DNA from: a virus
Strand: one strand, 5' to 3'
IMG/VR virus record: IMGVR_UViG_3300037247_000247
Location: 1-22,500 of that record
Length of the DNA stretch: 22,500 bases
Part shown: positions 13,891 to 21,801 of the stretch, in pieces
Layout: each line of letters starts with the position of its first letter
Position numbering within the stretch: position 1 is the stretch's first letter
Made by a program: the position numbers and the translations under genes
The notes under the pieces: generated by a model
The model's input: only the letters and a program-made list of their open reading frames with translations
Databases searched by the model: none
What the model was told of the DNA's origin: nothing

Positions 13891-14100
13891 TCATTTCCTC
13901 AATTTCTCTAATTTCTCTACCAATCCCTCTACATGGTCAAGGTGCTTTTCGACAATTCCCCTGTAGTTAGCAAGCTCGCGCCCTATTTCGTACATGCTGG
14001 TTTCGCGCCCAAATAGCTCCCCCGTTTTTCCATCCTTAACCGCATCGAGTACTGCAAGTGCTATTGTAACATCTAGGGGAATTGGAAAAAGTCTTGACAT
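13891..14100 (-). CDS. Hypothetical helical protein
   Basis: The 69-aa product is helical with a heptad-like C-terminal half (IVEKHLDHVEGLVEKLEKLRK), suggesting a short coiled coil. Its start overlaps the upstream gene by 28 bases, with GGGG about eight bases before the ATG. It belongs to the run of small unknown genes between the fibre-like gene and the tRNA. No function is assigned. Confidence 0.6.
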   Translation of the reverse strand: MSRLFPIPLDVTIALAVLDAVKDGKTGELFGRETSMYEIGRELANYRGIVEKHLDHVEGLVEKLEKLRK

Positions 14101-14348
14101 TTGGAGTGCCCCTTTTTGATCTTCTCAATCATCCATTCTCTGATAATCCGAGCATTACTATTGATAAAAATCTTAACACGATCAAGCCTCGTTTGGGGGC
14201 GCAGGGCTAACGTATGATCATCAATAAGTTCTTTAACCATATATGTGTTGCCGCCAACTGCATAGCTTCCATCGTCTTGCTTGTAAACAATATCACCCGC
14301 ACCTACGCCACTTCCTGGGAAGTAAACGTCTGTAATAATCTTATCCAT
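14073..14348 (-). CDS. Hypothetical small beta protein
   Basis: The 91-aa product begins MDKIITDVYFPGSGVGAGD and has a beta-rich first half with GSYAVGGNTYMVKEL, then a basic C-terminal half (REWMIEKIKKGH). I chose the ATG at 14348 with an AGAGG SD site; it overlaps the upstream stop by eight bases (ATGGATAA). A longer frame from 14402 would lie entirely inside the upstream gene. The first half resembles a small SH3-like or KOW-like fold (a G-D-I-V strand), but this is weak. Confidence 0.6.
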   Translation of the reverse strand: MDKIITDVYFPGSGVGAGDIVYKQDDGSYAVGGNTYMVKELIDDHTLALRPQTRLDRVKIFINSNARIIREWMIEKIKKGHSKCQDFFQFP

Positions 14349-14682
14349 TGCTAGCCCTCTTGACCGCGTTCTGAGCCATCCCTGATAACATCTGCTGTAC
14401 AAGTGGCTTTATCACTTCGTGACTTGATAACATCTCGCCACATACCTTTACAATATAATCATCAACATTGGCGTTGATGGTTGCCCATGTGATAGGACAC
14501 AATTGTAACACGTCATCCTCACTCTTTAGAGTGTACCTCATCTTGAAATATACCTTTGTAGGATCATGCGGAAGCCCTGCATTCTTATACTGTGATTTGC
14601 TGGATACGGCCGTTACGGAATCAAGATTGTATTCTTTTTTGATGCTGTTACATAGTTCTCTAAGTCGTTTAGCTTTGCTCAT
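14341..14682 (-). CDS. Hypothetical protein
   Basis: The 113-aa product starts MSKAKRLRELCNSIKKEYN. Its middle carries VYFKMRYTLKSEDDVLQLCPITW, followed by a helical region (DDYIVKVCGEML) and a basic C terminus. The ATG at 14682 overlaps the upstream stop as ATGA. An alternative ATG eight codons earlier lies inside the upstream gene. One ACGGCCGT lies in it, coding Thr-Ala-Val. I do not recognise a family. Confidence 0.6.
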   Translation of the reverse strand: MSKAKRLRELCNSIKKEYNLDSVTAVSSKSQYKNAGLPHDPTKVYFKMRYTLKSEDDVLQLCPITWATINANVDDYIVKVCGEMLSSHEVIKPLVQQMLSGMAQNAVKRASNG

Positions 14683-14888
14683 AGTTTGCCCAATCCCCAT
14701 TCCCACAATCTTTTTGCTAATTTTATTAGCTGCTCTGTTTTTGTCATAGCGCGAACTGTGATAGTTGAGTCATCCAGCACGTTTGTTATGACGAACTTAT
14801 ATCCAATCTCGTCGCCTGACTTAACTCCATCGGTAAACCACGCATCCGTATCAACGATTTGATTTGTTGCTTCCCATTTCTCGCTCAT
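14679..14888 (-). CDS. Hypothetical small protein
   Basis: The 69-aa product has a beta-like first half with a GDEIGYKFVITNVLDD segment and a helical C-terminal tail (KTEQLIKLAKRLWEWGL). The DEIGYKFVITNV part recalls the GDIVYKQ strand of the gene at 14073-14348, so the two may be distant relatives. Both ends overlap neighbours as ATGA. Function unknown. Confidence 0.55.
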   Translation of the reverse strand: MSEKWEATNQIVDTDAWFTDGVKSGDEIGYKFVITNVLDDSTITVRAMTKTEQLIKLAKRLWEWGLGKL

Positions 14889-15175
14889 AGTTTATCCCAC
14901 ACCCTTAACAATAAAACACCCTCGGTCTTTGTCCATTCACCATTGGCGTAATAAGATTGAAACCCAACACGACCACCGTTATCCGTATATTTCCATGCGC
15001 CAGCCATCCACACACGATTGCCTTTCTTATCGCGCCTAATCTTTGCATCGGCGGGGGTGTCTTCTTCCATGCCATCATACGCGCCACATTGGAAATCAGT
15101 GTCATCGTAAAGGCCATCATAAGGATATATGACCCCTTCAACTTCAATCTCAAATAGTCGCTCTGCTTTGCTCAT
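14885..15175 (-). CDS. Hypothetical acidic protein
   Basis: The 96-aa product starts MSKAERLFEIEVEGVIYPYD and is rich in Asp and Tyr. It contains a KGNRVWMAGAWKYTDNGGRVGF stretch with many aromatic residues and ends in a strand with VLLLRVWDKL. The start overlaps the fibre-like gene's stop as TAATG. The first 20 bases match those of the gene starting at 14682 at 17 positions. Its job is unknown; it could be a small virion or fibre-assembly protein. Confidence 0.55.
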   Translation of the reverse strand: MSKAERLFEIEVEGVIYPYDGLYDDTDFQCGAYDGMEEDTPADAKIRRDKKGNRVWMAGAWKYTDNGGRVGFQSYYANGEWTKTEGVLLLRVWDKL

Positions 15176-16293
15176 TATGAAATACCTAACCTATCCGCAT
15201 TGAAAACAACATTCTCGATATCCACATTTGCCGTCCCTGTATTTAGATAGACATACAACTCAAGCACATCAGAGTCGGTAATTATCTGCTCGGCTAATGC
15301 GGCGACCGTGGTGCTACCTGAACTTATAGATGCTTGTGAAGCGTCTATCCTAGTGAATATGCCAGAGGCTACCCCGTTAATATAAAACTCTAAAAACACA
15401 ACGACATTTGCAGATATATTGGAGAGCGTTAAATTTCCCGCGAATTGATAGAACCCACTTAATGTAATATTTTCGGGAGCAAACGAAGCTCTGAAAGAGC
15501 CAACAACGGCCGTGTTTGTTACCGTCATATTCCTAGAAAATGGCGTGTTATTGTATCCCTCTAATGGGACGGGTGATGTCGTCAATGCCTGTGTATGGAT
15601 AGGGCTATCTGTCCTTGATTGTGCCAAGGCGATGGGGTCTTGCACATCCTGTGGACCCACAATAATCATTCCCTCTAGGGGATCATCCACAATCACAATA
15701 CCAACGGCAATCACAATTGAAGGCGGAATATTAACCAAATCCCCCGCCGTGATAGCGCTTAAAAATAAAACATCACCCGCAGAGAATGAGGAAGTATCTT
15801 GACCTCCCACATTCCCCAGCCTTGTGATGTATCCCGTTTCTCCATCTGGTATGTCATGGGTTGCCACGCCTGTTACGATGGCATTGTTTACCGTGTTGGC
15901 TTGTGCTAATACAATCGTTGGCAATCCGGAAGCGGAGCCCTCGGTTCTACATGCTTTCCCATCTGGTATTATTGCCCCGCTATTATTGAGAACTCTGATC
16001 ACTAGCTCTTGTGCAATGTTGATTGTTACATCAGACTCTTCATTGAAATAGCTAAGTGCTTTTTTGTCATTGTCATAGAACAATAATGCTTCATCGTGCG
16101 CGGGGTTAACTGTGTTCGTGAATTTTATTGGATTCGTCGTTTCGTTTCCTAGGTCGGTTGTTTGTTGCAGTGTTCCACGTACATCATCAACACGCACTCG
16201 ATTCGATGAGTTTGGGGATACCCGCTCGATCTCTAATTCATCATCATCTTGCGCGGGTGTGCCATCGTTTAAGTCACTTATCTTTTTCGCCAT
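15175..16293 (-). CDS. Fibre-like virion protein
   Basis: The 372-aa product begins MAKKISDLNDGT, a typical N terminus of phage fibre and spike proteins, followed by acidic ERVSPNSSNRVRVDD. Residues about 95-220 hold repeated Ala- and Val-rich beta strands. The C-terminal part (about 255-372) resembles a jelly-roll receptor-binding domain, with SGFYQFAGNLTLSNIS and VFLEFYINGVASG. It lies inside the head module rather than at the tail end. With the preceding collagen-like fusion, a fibre attached to the head or portal vertex is possible. That is inference; it may also be a tail fibre gene moved here. Confidence 0.55.
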   Translation of the reverse strand: MAKKISDLNDGTPAQDDDELEIERVSPNSSNRVRVDDVRGTLQQTTDLGNETTNPIKFTNTVNPAHDEALLFYDNDKKALSYFNEESDVTINIAQELVIRVLNNSGAIIPDGKACRTEGSASGLPTIVLAQANTVNNAIVTGVATHDIPDGETGYITRLGNVGGQDTSSFSAGDVLFLSAITAGDLVNIPPSIVIAVGIVIVDDPLEGMIIVGPQDVQDPIALAQSRTDSPIHTQALTTSPVPLEGYNNTPFSRNMTVTNTAVVGSFRASFAPENITLSGFYQFAGNLTLSNISANVVVFLEFYINGVASGIFTRIDASQASISSGSTTVAALAEQIITDSDVLELYVYLNTGTANVDIENVVFNADRLGIS

Positions 16294-17861
16294 TAACTTG
16301 TAACTCCTAATACTGTTGTGCGCAAATCACCCGCTACATCAATTCTATCTTCGCCATTGACAGTGACACGCTGCAGGATTGGTAAAAGTGGATCGGTTCC
16401 AGTGACCAGTTTGCCTATTGGGATAACGGCCACCACACCCGACGTGGTTTCGGGTAACACAATCCCATACATTTGTATGGATGGAAAGTATACACCAATA
16501 TGACTAATCTCATCTCCATCATCGTCATACACGGTAACGATTGGGAATTTTGGCATCTCGGTAATCACCATGTCAATCGTATTCTCATATGGGAGATTAG
16601 CAACCCGATCACCGCCGCCTGTGCCACGTGCCCCAAGTAGCGGTCGTTTCGTGGACATTGGCCATTTGATGCGTTGCTCTGTTCCATCGGTGAACTTAAT
16701 CACCAACTCATTAGTGACTTGGTTAAACTTGATAGAACGAATGCCTCTCCCGTCGCTACCATCGTCACCTTGCTCCCCTTGCTTGCCATCGTCCCCAGTC
16801 GCACCCGTTGCGCCGCGCTCCCCTTCATTCCCAATTAATCCTTGGATGCCATCTAACCCATTACGGCCGTTAATGGCTGGCTCTTTAATGATACGTATAG
16901 CACCAGATTTGCCTTTCATGCCCCGCAATCCAACCTTACCGCGCTCACCTTGAGTGCCTTGCTTCCCTTGCTCACCTTTGTTAATCCGAAATTCAGGGAT
17001 AGTAATAATGGGGGTCTTGGTTTGCTTTTGCCAACCGTTGGCAATAAGCAACGGCTCCAAGGATTCGATGGTTAACTCTTGTTCGTTAAATATAGGTTGA
17101 CGTACACGAACAAGTACCCAGCGACATCGGCAACGGGGATGAACCGGAATAATTCCACCTGTCGCATCGACGGGGAACACGCCCTCACCTAACCCAAATC
17201 TATCCGTTGTTTCTAGTGTTTCACATAAGATACAAACATCGTCATCGCCAGCGGTTGTGAATTTCTCAGCCTCTACACCGACAGTCACCGCCCCTATTGA
17301 TTTGGCGACGGCCGTAATTCCCATACTAATGCCACCAATGACACGAACGGCAACCGATGTTATTGATCGCGTGATTGCAATCTTATTAATCCGATCAATG
17401 ATAGCTTGTGTTTGTGCGGGCACTGTATCAGGTCGCAGAAAACCAATCGCACCGACTACACCCACAACCTTGCTAATATCACGCCTCTCATCTGGCGTGT
17501 CAATCAATACCTGTGTTGACTTTGATGATGCTTGTGTGGCCACCTCATCTCGAATATTACGCAGGTCATTTAATGCTTCAGTGTGTATCTCATCAATAAG
17601 TGTGTTACGTTCTGATGGTGCAAGTGCAACCACCTCCCCCAAGTCACGGCTCGAAAGTGATTCTGACTTCGCCACCGTTTCTCGAATAAAGGGCAACATC
17701 CAATCCCCATTGTTACCAATAACAAAACGTTCAACCAATGCGTTAACATTGGCATTCACATCACGCTTGATTTCCGCAATGACTCGTTTCCACCGCTTTG
17801 TGTATTCACGTCCCCAGCGATTGCGTAGGGTGATTGATCCTGTGGGGTCGGTGCTAGCCAT
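16293..17861 (-). CDS. Mu gpF-like minor head protein fused to collagen-like repeat
   Basis: The 522-aa product has three parts. Residues 1-270 form a phage Mu gpF / SPP1 gp7-type head morphogenesis domain, ending in the family's Cys/His motif, visible as CILCETLE (about 208-215) and then GGIIPVHPRCRCRW (about 240-253). Residues about 294-322 and 335-372 are Gly-X-Y triplets (such as GEQGKQGTQGERGK) rich in Glu, Lys, Asp and Arg, so collagen-like. Residues about 375-522 are a beta-rich C-terminal domain starting with RSIKFNQ. This minor protein usually acts at the portal vertex in head assembly. Fusion to a collagen-like stem and a C-terminal domain is unusual. The start is a TAATG overlap. 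Confidence 0.75.
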   Translation of the reverse strand: MASTDPTGSITLRNRWGREYTKRWKRVIAEIKRDVNANVNALVERFVIGNNGDWMLPFIRETVAKSESLSSRDLGEVVALAPSERNTLIDEIHTEALNDLRNIRDEVATQASSKSTQVLIDTPDERRDISKVVGVVGAIGFLRPDTVPAQTQAIIDRINKIAITRSITSVAVRVIGGISMGITAVAKSIGAVTVGVEAEKFTTAGDDDVCILCETLETTDRFGLGEGVFPVDATGGIIPVHPRCRCRWVLVRVRQPIFNEQELTIESLEPLLIANGWQKQTKTPIITIPEFRINKGEQGKQGTQGERGKVGLRGMKGKSGAIRIIKEPAINGRNGLDGIQGLIGNEGERGATGATGDDGKQGEQGDDGSDGRGIRSIKFNQVTNELVIKFTDGTEQRIKWPMSTKRPLLGARGTGGGDRVANLPYENTIDMVITEMPKFPIVTVYDDDGDEISHIGVYFPSIQMYGIVLPETTSGVVAVIPIGKLVTGTDPLLPILQRVTVNGEDRIDVAGDLRTTVLGVTS

Positions 17862-18067
17862 TAATCACATATCCCATTTTCTTTTATCTTCACAATCCAA
17901 TCGTCATATTCTAAGGCGGCTATGAATTGCTCAGAGAATGGTTTCTTTTTCTGAGTATTCAGAATCTCGGGCTCTCCGTCCCATGCAATCTTTTCAACCC
18001 ATATGTATTTTACATACTCTTCTTTTGGTAATACCGCTTGCCCGTCAATTGTTATTTGATTAGCCAT
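17861..18067 (-). CDS. Hypothetical small acidic protein between portal and minor head gene
   Basis: The 68-aa product contains WVEKIAWDGEPEIL and ends DDWIVKIKENGICD. It has no membrane segment or motif I know. Its start overlaps the end of the portal gene and its stop overlaps the next start as TAATG, so it belongs to the head operon. Small genes between portal and minor head protein occur in many siphophages but mostly lack a known role. Confidence 0.65.
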   Translation of the reverse strand: MANQITIDGQAVLPKEEYVKYIWVEKIAWDGEPEILNTQKKKPFSEQFIAALEYDDWIVKIKENGICD

Positions 18068-19631
18068 CTATCGCACTATCCTCAATCATATCATCCTCGC
18101 GTTGCAACATATCATCCTGAGTTTCCCCAGTTTGTGGAAGATTGCCGAAGCCTCTCACTTCGTCATCGCTCATCACCACGCCGTTAACTTGCGCGGTTTG
18201 TGCTGATGATAGTGAAGAAGCATAAACGTTCACAATCTCCGCCTCTTCCTTGGGATTATTTTCCAGTATCGAAGGCCATGTAAAAATCCCTGTTTCGTTA
18301 GGCTGTCCCAAATTGTAATCGCCAACTCCACCTTTAGGGGAAGAAAGCACACCGTATACAATCAAGCGGTCTAGCAAGTCTCTTACAATTGGCTCTGCAT
18401 AGGTTCGTTGGCGTGTTGATATTGTACCCGCCCACTCTTTAGCGTCTTGTCCAGACGCTAAATTCCCGCGTTCTGAACCAAAGTAAATACGATTAGGAAT
18501 CCCGCTTGTTGCCGCCAATATCTTTTCTTCAACTGAGAACATACCTTCTGGATTGACATCTTTACCGCCTAGCTCTTGCACCTTCGCATCTTGCAATGTC
18601 AGGTATCTTCTCATACCATTGATGTATTCATCTATTTGATCTTCAATGTCGTCAAGATCACCCTTTAGCAACGTAGCATCACTATCCACCGTTACAGCCA
18701 TACCGCGATCAGCAATACGCCAATATGCTTCGGCACTGCCAGCCAGCGTTTTTTGAATCTCCATTAATATATTAAGAGATCGTCGCATCTTAGGAATTCC
18801 GATCACGCTATTATCTAGCGTATCCTCAGCTAGATGGATGACTCGCGTCCAATGAACGGTAAGTCCCGGTGTCTCACCAAATGATATTGCCGTCCCCCCA
18901 CTTGCGTCTACATTTTCAAACTGTATGGTGTATATTTCTGGCTGCCCAAAGCGAGGGGAAGAAGGATCGCCGTTTAGGTCGATTTGTGCAATTGAATCTT
19001 GACCATACGGCCGTAAATACAATAAGTCATCCAAGCCCTTTAGTGAACCAGGCTTTACTGCCTTCGATAAATTACCACTTCCAATTGATTGCCCCTCGTC
19101 ATCAGTAGGTTGATCATTCAACCCAATAAGGATAATACCGAACTCACCAATGCTTGCTTGTGTATCGGCGGTGCTAAATGTTTCCCAAAGGTCAAACTTC
19201 TTGGCCATCGTTTCAGTGTCTTCTGTAAATGGTGTATCAACCCCTTCATCCTCACTGATCGCTGGCGGCTTTTGCCATGTGGATTGCACATACTTATCAA
19301 CGATACGGCCGCCCAAAGTGCGATCATATATTTGGCGGTAATCCTGATAGGTAATGCTATTGTAAGGTAGGTATCCGGCAATACTCCAAATGTCTCTTTT
19401 GCCATCATGGGAGACACCAGGGAGCCGTCCGCGGCGGTTCCCTGTGGCGTTGGTGGTTGGCTCCTTGCGGTTAAACCACTGAAGAGGAGGTCTATTCGCG
19501 GTAACTTTCTCAACCGATGCCCTCAACTCTCCAAGCTCTCGATGCTTCCTTGCAATCCGTTTCTCTTGATTTTGTATCGCCTGTGATTTCACACGGCCGT
19601 TTGCTTTTTCTTTACGTGATGTTGCTGTCAT
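18060..19631 (-). CDS. Portal protein (DUF1073-like)
   Basis: The 523-aa product follows the large terminase, with an ATGA overlap. The N-terminal tail is basic (RIARKHRELGELR). From residue about 88 the segment YLPYNSITYQDYRQIYDR and GGRIVDKYVQSTWQKPP resembles DUF1073-type phage portals. The typical C-terminal elements GIPNRIYFGSERGNLASGQD and ETGIFTWPSILENNPKEEAE follow, and a helical acidic tail ends the protein. The portal ring is the DNA gate and the starting point of head assembly. Length (about 520) is normal for this family. Two full ACGGCCGT copies and one variant (ACGGCCGC) lie in it. Confidence 0.88.
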   Translation of the reverse strand: MTATSRKEKANGRVKSQAIQNQEKRIARKHRELGELRASVEKVTANRPPLQWFNRKEPTTNATGNRRGRLPGVSHDGKRDIWSIAGYLPYNSITYQDYRQIYDRTLGGRIVDKYVQSTWQKPPAISEDEGVDTPFTEDTETMAKKFDLWETFSTADTQASIGEFGIILIGLNDQPTDDEGQSIGSGNLSKAVKPGSLKGLDDLLYLRPYGQDSIAQIDLNGDPSSPRFGQPEIYTIQFENVDASGGTAISFGETPGLTVHWTRVIHLAEDTLDNSVIGIPKMRRSLNILMEIQKTLAGSAEAYWRIADRGMAVTVDSDATLLKGDLDDIEDQIDEYINGMRRYLTLQDAKVQELGGKDVNPEGMFSVEEKILAATSGIPNRIYFGSERGNLASGQDAKEWAGTISTRQRTYAEPIVRDLLDRLIVYGVLSSPKGGVGDYNLGQPNETGIFTWPSILENNPKEEAEIVNVYASSLSSAQTAQVNGVVMSDDEVRGFGNLPQTGETQDDMLQREDDMIEDSAIDG

Positions 19632-21058
19632 CGTCTTAATCCTTTCTTGCGTCCAAATGTTCCGGCTCTTTTGCCACTGTTGAATCTATTAAATGCACCA
19701 CTTGCCGCATCTACGCCATCGCGTGGCTTTGCTGGAAACCTGCAAAACATATCTACTAATTGTCGATTCCATGAAGCGTGCAATAGTTTAACATTAAATG
19801 CCCCCGCTTGACTAGCCAGAGGTTCTGCCCGCGTTACCTTATCACCTGTTACCTTATCAGGAAATGAAGCAAACCCCGCTAATGTAACACGCGTTGTGTT
19901 CTGTGCTGATTCCTTTCCGCCGCTTCCAGGCTCTTGCTCATGACCTGTTACCACATGGCCATATAATTGATTATCAGATACGGCCGTATTGCGTATGATG
20001 CGTTCGCGTTCTGGTGCTTCCCATTGTCCAATGATTAAATCAATAATGTAATAAGTATCATTGGCTTTTACCATCAACAAACCCGCCGTATAATCACCTG
20101 CCCCTTTAGTCCCTGCCTTATCCCAATATCTTACGTATTGACCCCCACTAGGAACGGATGTCACCACCTCAAACATTCCACGGGTAAACATTCCACCCTC
20201 TCGCGTTGTGGGTTGCTGTTGATATAGTGCCCCGAAAAAGTAATCACCTAGCTTTCCCTTGATCTTGTTCAACTTATCAATTGTATATCGTGAGGGGTTA
20301 AGTGCTTCCCCTAAATTCCTTGTATCTTGTTCGATGGTGCAAGTGCTTGGGTATTCTGGCAACTCTTCTTTGATTGCTTCATAGTGCAAAATGTGCCAAT
20401 GTTCTGGCGACTCTTCCTCGATGTCAAGCAACCACCCAGAAAGATCGTTAACATCCCACCGCGTTTGGATAATGATAATTGCTTCGTTTGGCTCTGCTCT
20501 TGTATAGAATGTGGACATGTACCAATCAGTATTTCTATCCTGAATAACAATAGACTTTGCTTCTTCTGCATTCTTTACGGGGTCATCAATAATCCCTAAG
20601 TGGAAACCCTTCCCCGTGATTGGGCCACCTACGCCAGCCGCCCATAAACCACCACCGCTTGTTGTTTCCCAATGCTTTACCGCCGCGGCATCATCTTTTA
20701 ATTGCCCACCAATACGGGTGAAATTATCACGGGAGTTTCTTGACAATGTATATGCTAAATCAGCAGCGTATGAATTGATGCCAACAAAGCGGGCGGGATG
20801 CCTGTATAAATAATACGCGCTAAACATGCGTGATATGGTTTCGGACTTGCCATGTCGAGGTGGCATGAATACCATCAGCCGATTGATCTTGTCGTCTGCG
20901 ACATCTTGCAAATTATTGATAAGTGATTTTAAGTATTGGGGGGTTGAGTCAAAACGTGGATTTACAATCTTTATATAGTCGGCAAAGGATAATACGGCCG
21001 TTTTATTGGGTGAGGTAAACCATGTATCTAGTTTAGGAATCGTTATCGTTGGGTACAT
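19628..21058 (-). CDS. terL: Terminase large subunit
   Basis: The 476-aa product has an N-terminal ATPase with a Walker A motif at residues 66-72 (PPRHGKS) and a Walker B motif near 153-159 (HLGIIDD). A C-terminal RNase H-like nuclease follows, with RYWDKAGTKGAGDYTAG as its first acidic motif (about residues 305-321) and later conserved Glu/Asp residues near EQEPGSGGKES. It drives DNA into the head and cuts it. The gene overlaps the small subunit by 26 bases and the portal as ATGA. Length is typical for the Terminase_6 type. Two ACGGCCGT copies lie here, both coding Thr-Ala-Val. Confidence 0.92.
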   Translation of the reverse strand: MYPTITIPKLDTWFTSPNKTAVLSFADYIKIVNPRFDSTPQYLKSLINNLQDVADDKINRLMVFMPPRHGKSETISRMFSAYYLYRHPARFVGINSYAADLAYTLSRNSRDNFTRIGGQLKDDAAAVKHWETTSGGGLWAAGVGGPITGKGFHLGIIDDPVKNAEEAKSIVIQDRNTDWYMSTFYTRAEPNEAIIIIQTRWDVNDLSGWLLDIEEESPEHWHILHYEAIKEELPEYPSTCTIEQDTRNLGEALNPSRYTIDKLNKIKGKLGDYFFGALYQQQPTTREGGMFTRGMFEVVTSVPSGGQYVRYWDKAGTKGAGDYTAGLLMVKANDTYYIIDLIIGQWEAPERERIIRNTAVSDNQLYGHVVTGHEQEPGSGGKESAQNTTRVTLAGFASFPDKVTGDKVTRAEPLASQAGAFNVKLLHASWNRQLVDMFCRFPAKPRDGVDAASGAFNRFNSGKRAGTFGRKKGLRR

Positions 21059-21398
21059 TGCTGCTCATTGCTTCTAATAGTCTAACTGATTTATCAGTCA
21101 CCACGCCATGAAGTACAGCGACCCCCGCAGCGTCTTGCTTGTTTAACCACGCCTCAGTTTGAAAGAATTTTGATTGTATCTCCAATGTCACCAAGTTAGT
21201 ATGGAGTAGTTTAATAAGTAGTTCTCCAATCTCTTCCTGCTTTTTTTGTATCCCGCTTTTTGGGACACCATCACGGTTCTTCCAGTTTGATATTGTTCCT
21301 GGGGGTATGTCGTATTCACGCGCCACACTGTTAATTGATTGCCCCTGCAACAACGCGGCCATTACTGCGGCTTTTACTTCTGGTGAATATTTACTCAT
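21033..21398 (-). CDS. terS: Terminase small subunit
   Basis: The 121-aa product starts with a helix-turn-helix (about residues 9-45) carrying the segments SINSVAREYDIPPGTISNWK and DGVPKSG. This is the DNA-binding domain that recognises the packaging site. A helical oligomerisation region follows (EEIGELLIKLLHTNLVTLE). It directly precedes the large subunit. The SD site is weak (TGTAGG). Most of the packaging signal may lie in or near this gene, but I see no obvious repeat there. Confidence 0.8.
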   Translation of the reverse strand: MSKYSPEVKAAVMAALLQGQSINSVAREYDIPPGTISNWKNRDGVPKSGIQKKQEEIGELLIKLLHTNLVTLEIQSKFFQTEAWLNKQDAAGVAVLHGVVTDKSVRLLEAMSSNVPNDNDS

Positions 21399-21501
21399 GC
21401 CTACATATTACCACAATCCCGTTTGTGATGTGCAGGTAAAGAAAAAGGACACCCACGAAGATGCCCAATCTCTACAAAACATTTAATATAAGGAATGTGA
21501 A
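21399..21501. other. Intergenic region before terS
   Basis: This region of about 100 bases lies between the small gene ending at 21502 and terS. It has a weak TAATAT about ten bases before the terS start, with TG one base before it, so it might serve as an extended -10 box, but no -35 box fits. No terminator hairpin is clear. It could carry a packaging signal (pac or cos), which cannot be seen from sequence alone. Confidence 0.3.
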
Positions 21502-21762
21502 TTATTCTAAAACAGTTGCCCCATCAGCCCAATACAAACTATCTACGGTTTGTCCCTGATCGTTCATAAAATAGATCGCGTGTTCGTGATCTTTTTGGAG
21601 TTCCATTTCTTTTATAACCGTTTTGTTCTTATATACTGTAAGGAAAATTGTATTCTCATCTTTTTCTTTGGGGTCGTCTACGCTGGGGAAGCATTTCCTA
21701 ATTACGGCTTCATCGCAATCAAAACGGTGTGTCGAAAATGGGGTGTTAACTGTTACAAACAT
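21502..21762 (-). CDS. Hypothetical small acidic protein
   Basis: The 86-aa product starts MFVTVNTPFSTHRFDCDEAV and has alternating strands and charged segments, with NTIFLTVYKNKTVIKEM in the middle and an acidic C terminus (WADGATVLE). A strong AAGGAG SD site and a promoter-like pair of boxes precede it. It is the first gene after a terminator. It may be a regulatory or morphogenesis accessory protein; I do not recognise a family. Confidence 0.65.
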   Translation of the reverse strand: MFVTVNTPFSTHRFDCDEAVIRKCFPSVDDPKEKDENTIFLTVYKNKTVIKEMELQKDHEHAIYFMNDQGQTVDSLYWADGATVLE

Positions 21763-21801
21763 GTCTATCTCCTTTGTCTAACTGAATTACTATCTGAGAT
21801 A

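Larger units (their letters stand above)
604..21001. repeat. Iterated 8-bp palindrome ACGGCCGT (17 copies)
   Basis: Full copies start at 604, 623, 2459, 2585, 7432, 7881, 10824, 12354, 12933, 14606, 15506, 16863, 17308, 19007, 19593, 19980 and 20994. Two variants occur at 11439 (ACGGCCGA) and 19305 (ACGGCCGC). Every CGGCCG I found in the window is within ACGGCCG. Two copies form the arms of the terminator at 602-632. The other fifteen are in genes: nine code Thr-Ala-Val, five code Asn-Gly-Arg, and one lies in the third frame. Expected from base composition is about 0.2 copies, so chance is excluded. Whether it reflects host genome composition, a modification site or a recombination signal is unknown. 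Confidence 0.85.

Noticed and set aside
17257-17925. A 222-codon plus-strand frame
   Set aside because: It lies antisense to the gpF-like gene, has no SD site and no neighbours on the same strand. It is a shadow of the real gene's codon bias.
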